A stretch of 64,000 nucleotides of DNA from Cryobacterium sp. SO1 (GTDB lineage Bacteria; Actinomycetota; Actinomycetes; Actinomycetales; Microbacteriaceae). The notes below the pieces were generated by a model. The model was not told the origin of the DNA and searched no databases. It was given only the letters and a program-made list of their open reading frames with translations. The first letter of the stretch is position 1, and every line of letters starts with the position of its first letter. A program made the position numbers and the translations under genes. Shown in pieces: positions 41,530-48,350 of this stretch. The stretch spans positions 3,038,001-3,102,000 of the forward strand of contig NZ_CP067394.1 in assembly GCF_004210215.2 (NCBI RefSeq). The letters are read 5' to 3'.

Positions 41530-41641
41530 CGCTGGCTTCGGCGTGCTTGCGGCACCCGAACTCGCAACAGATTTGACTGCCGTGCCGCAGCGCGAAGTGT
41601 CCGCGCACATCCATGGTGTGGATCGTGCGTAGCTTGCGCAT
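41516..41641 (-). CDS. Small Cys-containing protein, 41 aa
   Basis: MRKLRTIHTMDVRGHFALRH then GSQICCEFGCRKHAEASGAL and S. It has a CC-x3-C pattern with nearby His residues, possibly metal-binding. GGGAG lies 5 nt before ATG 41641. Its stop codon forms the loop of the terminator at 41500-41529. It may be a real small protein or a leader ORF for the HNH pair downstream. Confidence 0.45.
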   Translation of the reverse strand: MRKLRTIHTMDVRGHFALRHGSQICCEFGCRKHAEASGALS

Positions 41642-41693
41642 TGGCTCTCCCAGAATCCCGCAGAACATCAGGGCATCAGGTTAACCCACAAAC

Positions 41694-41720
41694 GGTGCAC
41701 CACGTAAATCGTGGCGCACC
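41694..41720 (-). terminator. Terminator of the NlpC/P60 gene
   Basis: GGTGCACCACG (41694-41704) pairs with CGTGGCGCACC (41710-41720), ten of eleven pairs, loop TAAAT. On the minus strand it is followed by GTTTGTGGG, a weak U-run. It lies 62 nt after the NlpC/P60 stop. Confidence 0.65.
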
Positions 41721-41782
41721 ATTTGTGCTAGGCGTTACCCAGTGTTTACCGAAGGCAGGTTCTCAGCCCGTCGTTCGGCGGC

Positions 41783-42643
41783 TCAAATGCCCAGGCGCAC
41801 GATGTAGTAGTCGCTGGTCCAGATCGGCTGCACCCGCACCGACGCCCCTTCATACGGGGCGTGCAGGATGTTGCCGTTGCCGGCGTAGAACCCGTCGTGT
41901 CCGTCCATGATCACCAGGTCGCCCGGCTGGGCCTCGGCGAGGGCGATGCGGGTGCCGGCGGCGCCCTGCCCGGTGGAGGAATGCGGCAGAGAAATTCCGA
42001 ACTGCGCGTACACGTACATCACGAAGCCAGAGCAGTCGAAGCCGGCCGGGGTGGCGCCACCGTAGACATAGGGCACGCCCTGGTACTGCAGCGCGACGTT
42101 GTACACCGATGAGAGGCTGAAGCTCGGATACGCCGGGCTGGCCAGGTAGTCCGCCGCGGACGGGCCGGTGTACGACGCCGCATAGGTGGTCATCGAGGTC
42201 GCGGCTGCGACGCGGGCGGCTTCGGCCGCTTCGGCCGCTTCCGCGGCGTCCGCCGCGTCGATCTCCGCCTGCGGTGTGGCCGAGAAGGCATCCTGCGCCA
42301 CCGTGACCGTTGCGGCCTCCTCATCGACGGCGACGTTCTGGGCGCCGGCCTTGGTGAGCACGGTGGCACCCGTGGCAGAGAAGTTGCCCTCGGCGTCCGC
42401 CGGGGCGAACGCGTAGGCAGGCAAAGCCATGGTGGCAACGAGGCCGGTTGCCAGGGTCATCATCACGATGTGGCCAGTGGCGCTGCGCCGCTTGGAGCGC
42501 CTGACAGGCGCCCCCGGCGGCAGCACGACACGGGGTCCCACCTCCGTTTGCGCTGCGCGCACCGGATCGGTGGTGACGGGTCGCACGGTCACAGCCGTGG
42601 TACTTCGACCGCTTCGGGGCAGTCTTCTACCTAATGGGGACAA
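41783..42643 (-). CDS. NlpC/P60 cell-wall endopeptidase
   Basis: A 286-aa exported cysteine peptidase that cuts peptidoglycan stem peptides. Arg/Thr-rich cytoplasmic N-terminus with a VRRSKRRSATG patch, signal helix near 59-79 ending LPAYAFAP, a linker with DAFSATPQAEIDAADAAEAA, then an NlpC/P60 domain with Cys204 in FDCSGFVMYVY, His249 in GHDGFYAG and His261 in ILHAPYEG. TTG 42643 is chosen for GGAGG exactly 6 nt upstream; an upstream ATG frame exists but is Arg-rich. Its signal and linker are related to those of the CHAP gene at 38182. Confidence 0.85.
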   Translation of the reverse strand: MSPLGRRLPRSGRSTTAVTVRPVTTDPVRAAQTEVGPRVVLPPGAPVRRSKRRSATGHIVMMTLATGLVATMALPAYAFAPADAEGNFSATGATVLTKAGAQNVAVDEEAATVTVAQDAFSATPQAEIDAADAAEAAEAAEAARVAAATSMTTYAASYTGPSAADYLASPAYPSFSLSSVYNVALQYQGVPYVYGGATPAGFDCSGFVMYVYAQFGISLPHSSTGQGAAGTRIALAEAQPGDLVIMDGHDGFYAGNGNILHAPYEGASVRVQPIWTSDYYIVRLGI

Positions 42644-42662
42644 GTCGAACCTCCGGCGCCTC

Positions 42663-42682
42663 GACAACACTAGGTAGTTGTC
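42663..42682. promoter_or_regulatory. Inverted repeat upstream of the NlpC/P60 gene
   Basis: GACAAC (42663-42668) and GTTGTC (42677-42682) flank ACTAGGTA. It lies 20 nt before the TTG start, near where the 5' end of the mRNA could be. Confidence 0.4.
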
Positions 42683-42795
42683 CCGTCCGATGCGCGTGAA
42701 CGCGTGGAGGTTCCGCAGCAAGAGACGGGCAGGGTAGAGGCGTCTTGAGCGGGCCCGACGACCGGTCTCTGATCTGTGGGCAGGTCTGAGGCTAC

Positions 42796-42851
42796 GTGAC
42801 CAATTCGCTTTTGTCACCCCAAATGGACGAAATCTAACGAATGGGTAACGA
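42796..42851. promoter_or_regulatory. Possible MtrA-type direct repeat and inverted repeat
   Basis: TAACGA occurs at 42835-42840 and 42846-42851, an 11-bp period typical of OmpR-family sites; the second copy lies in GTAACGA. Just downstream on the minus strand, GTGACC (42796-42801) and TGTCAC (42812-42817) form an inverted repeat. The CHAP gene has similar elements. Confidence 0.4.
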
Positions 42852-42883
42852 GACTGTGAATTCTTGCAGAACCCCTGGTGCGG

Positions 42884-43591
42884 TTAGGAGACGGTGGCGG
42901 GCGTCGTCACGAAGATGTGACCCGCGACCTCATTGGGCAGCTCCAAGCCGTCGCCGAAGCCCTCGACCTGCACCAGAACGTAGGAACCGACCGCGGAGAA
43001 CACACCGGTGTTGCCCGGCAGCACGCCGGACTGCTTGAGCTGGGCCAGGAGTTCGGGGTCGAACTGCACGGGCTCCCCCAGCCGGCGGATGACGGCGCTG
43101 ACGGGCACGTCCGACGCCGCCACGACGTCGAGCAGGTTGGTGACGCCGGCCATGAACGCCACGGCCGGGGAGTCGCCCAGCTCGTCGAGGCCGGGGATCG
43201 GGTTGCCGTACGGGGATTCGGTGGGGTGACCGAGGATTTCGAGGATCTTGCGTTCGACCTGCTCGCTCATCACGTGCTCCCAGCGGCAGGCTTCGTCGTG
43301 GACGAACTCCCATTCGAGGCCGATGACATCGCTGAGCAGGCGTTCCGCGAGTCGGTGCTTGCGCATGACGTGCACGGCCTTACTGCGGCCGGTCAGGGTG
43401 AGCTCGAGGTGGCGGTCGCCGGAGACGACGACAAGCCCGTCGCGCTCCATCCTGGCCACGGTCTGGGACACCGTCGGGCCGGAGTGGCCCAGCCGCTCGG
43501 AGATCCGGGCGCGAAGGGGAACGATGTTCTCCTCCTCCAGGTCGAGGATTGTGCGGAGATACATTTCGGTCGTGTCGATAAGGTCAGTCAT
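42884..43591 (-). CDS. dtxR: DtxR/IdeR-type iron-dependent repressor
   Basis: A 235-aa repressor. N-terminal winged helix (EMYLRTILDLEEENIVPLRA, recognition region GHSGPTVSQTVARMERDGL), dimerization and metal domain with VHDEACRWEHVMSEQVE, where the Cys and the Glu-His pair of the primary site match DtxR/IdeR rather than MntR, and a C-terminal SH3-like domain. It senses Fe2+ and represses iron-uptake genes. ATG 43591 has GGGAGG 6 nt upstream. Divergent from serC. Confidence 0.9.
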   Translation of the reverse strand: MTDLIDTTEMYLRTILDLEEENIVPLRARISERLGHSGPTVSQTVARMERDGLVVVSGDRHLELTLTGRSKAVHVMRKHRLAERLLSDVIGLEWEFVHDEACRWEHVMSEQVERKILEILGHPTESPYGNPIPGLDELGDSPAVAFMAGVTNLLDVVAASDVPVSAVIRRLGEPVQFDPELLAQLKQSGVLPGNTGVFSAVGSYVLVQVEGFGDGLELPNEVAGHIFVTTPATVS

Positions 43592-43665
43592 CCGCAGCCT
43601 CCCGCTCGGCCAAATGTGCAACGCCACAACACTACCCGTGCGGACCGGACAACTAGAATCCTGTT
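43592..43665. promoter_or_regulatory. dtxR-serC divergent promoter region
   Basis: TAGAAT (43654-43659) ends exactly 6 nt before the serC ATG, the best -10 hexamer of the window and consistent with a leaderless mRNA. The dtxR side has a conventional Shine-Dalgarno. No clear DtxR box was found. Confidence 0.6.
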
Positions 43666-44781
43666 ATGCCGGACCTACGAATCCCCACCGAATTGCTGCC
43701 CGCCGACGGACGTTTCGGCTGCGGCCCGTCCAAGATCCGCCAGGAGCAGCTGGATTACCTCTCTGGTGCCGGCGCAAGCATTCTGGGCACGTCCCACCGC
43801 CAGGCACCGGTGAAGAATCTGGTCGGGCGCGTTCGCTCGGGCCTCACCGACCTGTTCCGAGCCCCGGCGGGCTACGAACTCATCATGGGCAACGGCGGTT
43901 CGACCGCGTTCTGGGACGCCGCCGCGTTCTCGCTCATCGAAACCCGCGCGCAGAACCTCGTCTTCGGCGAGTTCGGCGGCAAGTTCGCCGCCGCCGCCGC
44001 CGCCCCGTTCCTCACCGCTCCCGATGTGATCAAGGCGGCGCCGGGCTCGCGCGCCACCGCCGTGCCCACCGAGGGCATCGACGTCTACGCCTGGCCGCAG
44101 AACGAGACGTCCACCGGTGTCATGGCTCCGGTCACCCGGGTGCAGGGCGACACGGGTGCGCTCACGGTGATCGACGCCACCAGCGCCGCTGCCGGCATCG
44201 ACTTCGAGGCCGACCAGGCGGATGTCTACTACTTCGCCCCGCAGAAGAACCTCGCCTCCGACGGTGGCATCTGGTTGGCCCTGTTCTCCCCCGCCGCCAT
44301 CGAGCGGGTCGAACGCCTCGCCGCCAGCGGCCGGTACATCCCGGAGTTCCTCAGCCTGAAGAACGCCATCGACAACTCCCGGCTCAACCAGACGCTGAAC
44401 ACGCCCGCCGTATCGACACTGCTGCTGATGGAGAACCAGCTTGACTGGATCAACGGCAACGGTGGACTGGCCTGGGCATCCGCACGCACGACCGAATCCT
44501 CGTCGGTGCTCTACGACTGGGCCGCAACCGTCGACTACGCCACACCGTTCGTGACCGACCCGAGCCACCGCTCGCAGGTCGTCGCCACGATCGACTTCGA
44601 CGACAGCATCGACGCCGCCGCCATCGCGAAGGTCCTGCGCGCCAACGGCATCGTCGACACCGAGCCCTACCGCAAGCTCGGCCGCAACCAGCTGCGCGTC
44701 GCGACCTTCACTGCCATCGACCCGGCGGATGTGCGAAAGCTCGTCTCGTCGATCGAATACATTGTGGACAAGCTGGCCTAG
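43666..44781 (+). CDS. serC: Phosphoserine aminotransferase
   Basis: A 371-aa PLP enzyme converting 3-phosphohydroxypyruvate to phosphoserine in serine synthesis. The substrate-binding start is FGCGPSKIRQEQLDYLSG, the middle GNGGSTAFWDAAAFSLIE, and the Schiff-base Lys lies in YYFAPQKNLASDGGIW. The sequence is of the actinobacterial SerC type. Leaderless start (TAGAAT). DUF2530 follows after 6 nt. Confidence 0.94.
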   Translation: MPDLRIPTELLPADGRFGCGPSKIRQEQLDYLSGAGASILGTSHRQAPVKNLVGRVRSGLTDLFRAPAGYELIMGNGGSTAFWDAAAFSLIETRAQNLVFGEFGGKFAAAAAAPFLTAPDVIKAAPGSRATAVPTEGIDVYAWPQNETSTGVMAPVTRVQGDTGALTVIDATSAAAGIDFEADQADVYYFAPQKNLASDGGIWLALFSPAAIERVERLAASGRYIPEFLSLKNAIDNSRLNQTLNTPAVSTLLLMENQLDWINGNGGLAWASARTTESSSVLYDWAATVDYATPFVTDPSHRSQVVATIDFDDSIDAAAIAKVLRANGIVDTEPYRKLGRNQLRVATFTAIDPADVRKLVSSIEYIVDKLA

Positions 44782-44787
44782 TCGCCC

Positions 44788-45021
44788 ATGCGCCTGTGGC
44801 TCAAAGACAGCGAAAGACGGCCGGACCCGCTGCCCGTCCGCGCAAATGCGCGCAAAGCGGTGGCAGCGGGTTCGGCCGGCTGGCTCGTCCTACTGGTGCT
44901 GACTGTCGTCTTCCGAGCTGAACTGGATGACGCCGGCGTGGGCTGGTGGCTGTGGTGCGCCGTGATCGGTCTGGGCCTCGGCCTCTGCGGCCTCGGCTTC
45001 GTGCTGTTCAGACGCCCCTAG
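44788..45021 (+). CDS. DUF2530 membrane protein
   Basis: A 77-aa protein with a hydrophilic N-terminus (PDPLPVRANARKAVAAGSAG) and two transmembrane helices (WLVLLVLTVVFRAEL and WLWCAVIGLGLGLCGLGFVL). DUF2530 commonly neighbours serC and DUF3027 in actinobacteria. It lies 6 nt after serC, so co-transcription is likely. Its last 132 nt overlap the convergent DUF3027 gene. Confidence 0.85.
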   Translation: MRLWLKDSERRPDPLPVRANARKAVAAGSAGWLVLLVLTVVFRAELDDAGVGWWLWCAVIGLGLGLCGLGFVLFRRP

Positions 45022-45690
45022 CGCCTCGTCCACGTCGATCCCATCGAGAACGTCGACGCCGTTGTCGACGGCGCCGTCGGACTCGGCGTTCTCGTCGTCA
45101 TCGTCGCTGTCGTCATCGTCGTCGTCATCGTCATCATCGTCGTCGTCGTCGCTGTCATCGTCGTCGTCGTCGTCGTGGTCGTCGTTCCCGGCCAGTCCGG
45201 CGGCAGCGAGTTCCTCGGCCACCTTGGAGTCGGCGAGCCGGTCGCTCCACGGCACCCACTCGGGAGCGAGCAGGGAATCGTCGCCGGGCATCAGCTCGGT
45301 TTCCAGAACCTGCGGCGCGGAGTCTCCTTCGACGCGGGTCAGGCTGACCGTCCAGCGCCAGCCCGGGTACCCGGTCATCAGGCAGTCGAAGAGCAGCGAC
45401 AGCACGTGCTCGCCCTCGACGATGTAGCCCAGCGGCTCGCCGATCGTCTCGGCCGGAGTGATCAGTTCGAGGGCCGTCCTGGCCTGGTCGACCGCGGCCA
45501 CGAGCACCTCATCGGCCTCGAACACCTCGTCGTCGTCCAGTTCCGGCATGTCCTGGACGGACTCGGCCGGTGCCGCATCCGTCTGGCCGGTCTCGGTGGT
45601 CGCCGCACCCTCGTCAACGGTGGGCTCGATGGCCTTGGCCGCAGCGACCGGCGGGGCCTTGGGCGGAGTGGGGTCGAAGGGATCAAGCAT
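44890..45690 (-). CDS. DUF3027 protein with long poly-Asp tract
   Basis: A 266-aa protein. Its conserved part (VDQARTALELITPAETIGEP, then GYPGWRWTVSLTRVEGDSAP and LAPEWVPWSDRL) is DUF3027. A stretch of nearly pure Asp with a few Ser and His follows, then an Ala/Glu-rich tail ending in GVIQFSSEDDSQHQ. ATG 45690 lies 8 nt inside the end of the cold-shock gene, so translation is coupled. The tail is encoded antisense to DUF2530, and no earlier in-frame stop exists. Confidence 0.85.
   Translation of the reverse strand: MLDPFDPTPPKAPPVAAAKAIEPTVDEGAATTETGQTDAAPAESVQDMPELDDDEVFEADEVLVAAVDQARTALELITPAETIGEPLGYIVEGEHVLSLLFDCLMTGYPGWRWTVSLTRVEGDSAPQVLETELMPGDDSLLAPEWVPWSDRLADSKVAEELAAAGLAGNDDHDDDDDDDSDDDDDDDDDDDDDDSDDDDENAESDGAVDNGVDVLDGIDVDEALGASEQHEAEAAEAEAQTDHGAPQPPAHAGVIQFSSEDDSQHQ
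45091..45187. repeat. Trinucleotide (GTC/ATC) repeat encoding poly-Asp
   Basis: A nearly uninterrupted run of GTC and ATC triplets on the plus strand, read as GAC and GAT on the minus strand. It encodes two Asp runs separated by single Ser codons within DUF3027. Such a run could change length by slippage without shifting the frame. Confidence 0.85.
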
Positions 45691-46063
45691 CCAGTTCCTC
45701 GGCGACCTTACGCAGCACGGCTGCGATCTTCTTGCTGTGCGCGGCGTCGGGGTACCGGCCGCGGCGCAGGCTCGACCCGATACCATCGAGCAGCTTCACC
45801 AGGTCTTCGACGATGATGGCCATGTCGTCGGCCGGCTTGCGGCTCAACTTGGCCAGGCTCGGCGGAGCCTCGATCACACGCACTGACAGCGCCTGCGCGC
45901 CCCGCTTGCCATCGGCGATGCCGAACTCGAGCTTCATCCCGGTCTTCACCGTCACTCCGGCGGGCACCGCAGACGCGTGCAGGAAGACTTCGTGGCCGTC
46001 ATCGGAACTGATGAAGCCAAAACCCTTCTCCTCGTCGTAGAACTTGACTTTGCCGGTGGGCAT
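45683..46063 (-). CDS. Cold-shock domain protein with C-terminal extension
   Basis: A 126-aa protein. Residues 1-65 are a cold-shock domain with the RNP1 motif KGFGFISSDDG and RNP2-like VFLHASAV. The extra about 60 residues (SLAKLSRKPADDMAIIVEDL) form a helical domain not present in CspA. This is the actinobacterial CspB-like type. GAGG lies 5 nt before ATG 46063. It overlaps DUF3027. Confidence 0.88.
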   Translation of the reverse strand: MPTGKVKFYDEEKGFGFISSDDGHEVFLHASAVPAGVTVKTGMKLEFGIADGKRGAQALSVRVIEAPPSLAKLSRKPADDMAIIVEDLVKLLDGIGSSLRRGRYPDAAHSKKIAAVLRKVAEELDA

Positions 46064-46157
46064 CTGAACCTCGCTGTGATTTTGAGGCGCGCAGAATACG
46101 CGCCGCTTCACTCAGCATATTCTGTTGTAGCTGACTATGCCCCGTATCCTTAGGTCT

Positions 46158-46433
46158 GTGACCACTCAAACTCCGCACGACCCGGGCCGGCTCGAAAGGG
46201 TCCTGGCCTACATGGTGGCGGGCGTGGTCGGGCTCTCGATCCTGGCCTTCCTCGCTGTGATCCTCGGCACCGCTGCCGGTGCCGGCGACAACGACGGGTT
46301 CAGCACGGGCGTCTGGCCGGCCGTGCTCACCCTGCCCCTATTCGGTCTTCCCCTCGGCTTCCTGCTGATCATCACCTTGATGGTCGTCAGCGGAATCCGC
46401 CGCGCTCGCGAGGCTCGACAGAAAATGGAGTAG
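46158..46433 (+). CDS. Small two-helix membrane protein
   Basis: A 91-aa protein with two transmembrane segments (VAGVVGLSILAFLAVILGTA and LFGLPLGFLLIITLMVVSGI) and a basic C-terminus. GTG 46158 lies 7 nt after TATCCT (46145-46150), which favours it over ATG 46137 in the same frame. The helicase-associated gene follows after 5 nt. Confidence 0.68.
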   Translation: MTTQTPHDPGRLERVLAYMVAGVVGLSILAFLAVILGTAAGAGDNDGFSTGVWPAVLTLPLFGLPLGFLLIITLMVVSGIRRAREARQKME

Positions 46434-46438
46434 CCACC

Positions 46439-48286
46439 ATGCTGACGCTCGCCTCACGCCTCCGCGCACTGAACGACGCAGCACTGCGCCGCACGATCGC
46501 TCTCAGATCCGTGAATCCCCACGGCATCCACGACTTCTTCGACCTCGCCGAAGCCCTCCTTGAGCCCGCCGCGATTCAAGCGACGCTGTCGCATCTGGAC
46601 CGCAGCACACTGGCCGTCCTGGCGGTGGCCTCTGATCTCGGCGCTCCCTCGCTGGACGAGTTGGTCGAACGGCTGGCCGACCTCGGCCACGACACCCAGG
46701 ACGCCGCCGACATCTGTGCACGCGTCAACCACCTCGACGAGCTGATGCTGCTGACCCGCACCGACGACTCCGTACGTCCGTATCCCGCCGTCACGGCGCG
46801 CCTGCGCGCCTGGCCGGAGGACGGCCTGCCCAGCACCGCCGAGCTGGCCGGCGTGCCCGCACCCACCGCGCTGGCCCCACTGTCGGCGACCGACGGCCGG
46901 TTCACCGAACGGCTGGCCGCCGAACGCGCCTTCGCCGCCGTCTCGTCGATCGCCGAGCTGCTCACCGAACTCGGTCAGGAGCCGGCCAGGGAACTCAGCC
47001 GGGGCGGCCTCGGCCTGCCAGACACCAAACGCCTCGCCATGGCCATGCTGGTCGACATCGACGCCGTCGCCCCGCTCGTGGGCATCGCCGCCCGCGCCGA
47101 GCTGGTCGCCCTCGACGCCGGTTACTGGTCCCAATCCGCCGCCGGCGTCGACTGGCTGCTCCTGAGCGCCTCCGAGCGCTGGGGTGTCCTCGCCGCGTCC
47201 TGGCTCGGCGTCCTGCCCGCCGACGTACGGCAGATCCTCGCCCAGCGACCCGGCGTGGCCTGGGGCGACGCCATGCACCGGTTCGTGGCTTGGCTGTACC
47301 CGGCTGGCGGCACTTGGATGGACGAACGCATCGCCGCCTTCGCCCGCGACGCCGAGTTGATCGGCATCACCGCGAGGCAGACGACCAGTGCGGCCGGCGC
47401 ATCCGTGTTGGTCGGCGACATCGACGCCGCCATCGCCACGATCACGGCCTCGCTGCCCGCCGAGGTGGGCACCGTTTACCTGCAGCACGACCTCTCGATC
47501 GTCGCGCCCGGCCCGCTCTCGGCGTCGATCGACGCCCGGCTGCGCACCTTCGCGGATGTTGAGAGCCGCGAGCTGGCCTCCAGCTACCGGTTGAGCGGCG
47601 CGTCGGTCAACCGCGCCCTGGCCGCCGGCGACGATGCGGAGTCCATCCTGCAGTTCCTGGCCGCGATCTCCCTCACCGGCGTTCCGCAACCGGTGGACTA
47701 CCTCATCCGTGACGCCGCCGACAGGTATGGCAGGGTGCGGGTGGGCAGTGTCGACCCGGCGAACCCGGCCGGGCCCAGTTACGTGTCCTCCGACGACTCC
47801 GCCGTGCTCGGCGCCATTGCCGTCGACCAGACGTTCACGGCCCTGGCTCTTGAGTCGGTCACCGCCACCCGGCTGACCAGCCGGCACCCGGCCGATGCCG
47901 TGTTCTGGGCCCTCACCGACGCCCGGTACCCCGTCGCCGCCGAGAACCCGGCCGGCGAGGTGGTGCACCCGCGCCGGCACCCGGTCGTGCGGCCCACCCG
48001 AACCGAACTGCCCGACCCCACGATCGCTCTCGTCGAGGAGTTGCGCGCCACCGACGGCGGTGAAGCCAAGGCCGCGCACGCGTGGCTGGCCCGGCAGCTG
48101 GACTCGGCCATCAAGCACCGGGAGACCGTGCTGGTGAGCGTGCGGATGCCCGACGGCGACGTCGTGGACTACCTCCTCGAGCCGGCCAGCGTCGGCGGCG
48201 GCCGCTTCCGCGCCAGGGACCGGCGGGCCGATATCGAACGCACCCTGCCGCTCTCCAGCGTCGTCAGCATCGTTCCCGCCCCCTGA
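46439..48286 (+). CDS. Helicase-associated domain protein (XPB partner)
   Basis: A 615-aa protein whose long N-terminal part (RLRALNDAALRRTIALRSVN) is helical, with a winged-helix or helicase-associated domain in the C-terminal half (ALEADTIYLQ-like segment read here as VGTVYLQHDLSIVAPGPLSA). It corresponds to the protein encoded next to XPB in many actinobacteria, such as Rv0862c beside Rv0861c. It has no ATPase motifs. It probably assists XPB in DNA unwinding or repair. TGGAG precedes the ATG at 8 nt. Confidence 0.82.
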   Translation: MLTLASRLRALNDAALRRTIALRSVNPHGIHDFFDLAEALLEPAAIQATLSHLDRSTLAVLAVASDLGAPSLDELVERLADLGHDTQDAADICARVNHLDELMLLTRTDDSVRPYPAVTARLRAWPEDGLPSTAELAGVPAPTALAPLSATDGRFTERLAAERAFAAVSSIAELLTELGQEPARELSRGGLGLPDTKRLAMAMLVDIDAVAPLVGIAARAELVALDAGYWSQSAAGVDWLLLSASERWGVLAASWLGVLPADVRQILAQRPGVAWGDAMHRFVAWLYPAGGTWMDERIAAFARDAELIGITARQTTSAAGASVLVGDIDAAIATITASLPAEVGTVYLQHDLSIVAPGPLSASIDARLRTFADVESRELASSYRLSGASVNRALAAGDDAESILQFLAAISLTGVPQPVDYLIRDAADRYGRVRVGSVDPANPAGPSYVSSDDSAVLGAIAVDQTFTALALESVTATRLTSRHPADAVFWALTDARYPVAAENPAGEVVHPRRHPVVRPTRTELPDPTIALVEELRATDGGEAKAAHAWLARQLDSAIKHRETVLVSVRMPDGDVVDYLLEPASVGGGRFRARDRRADIERTLPLSSVVSIVPAP

Positions 48287-48350
48287 CCGGCAGCGCACCC
48301 CCGGACGCGGGTAGGCACGTTCACGCTGCACGGGCGTAGCATTGACGCTT

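Noticed and set aside
40517..41685. 13-nt exact repeat GCATCAGGTTAAC at 40517 and 41673 as an attachment site
   Set aside because: It is short, contains the common GTTAAC palindrome, and there is no recombinase; it is more likely chance or a shared upstream element.
37968..41760. Genomic island integrated at tRNA-Arg(CCT)
   Set aside because: No integrase, no repeat of the tRNA 3' end was noticed at the far side, and a core-like CHAP gene lies directly next to the tRNA.
41503..41910. Plus-strand ORF across the HNH upstream region
   Set aside because: It runs through two minus-strand terminators and the NlpC end and has no family features.
42644..42883. c-di-AMP (ydaO-type) riboswitch before the NlpC/P60 gene
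   Set aside because: Such riboswitches precede wall hydrolases in actinobacteria, but the conserved core and pseudoknot sequences were not found here or upstream of the CHAP gene.
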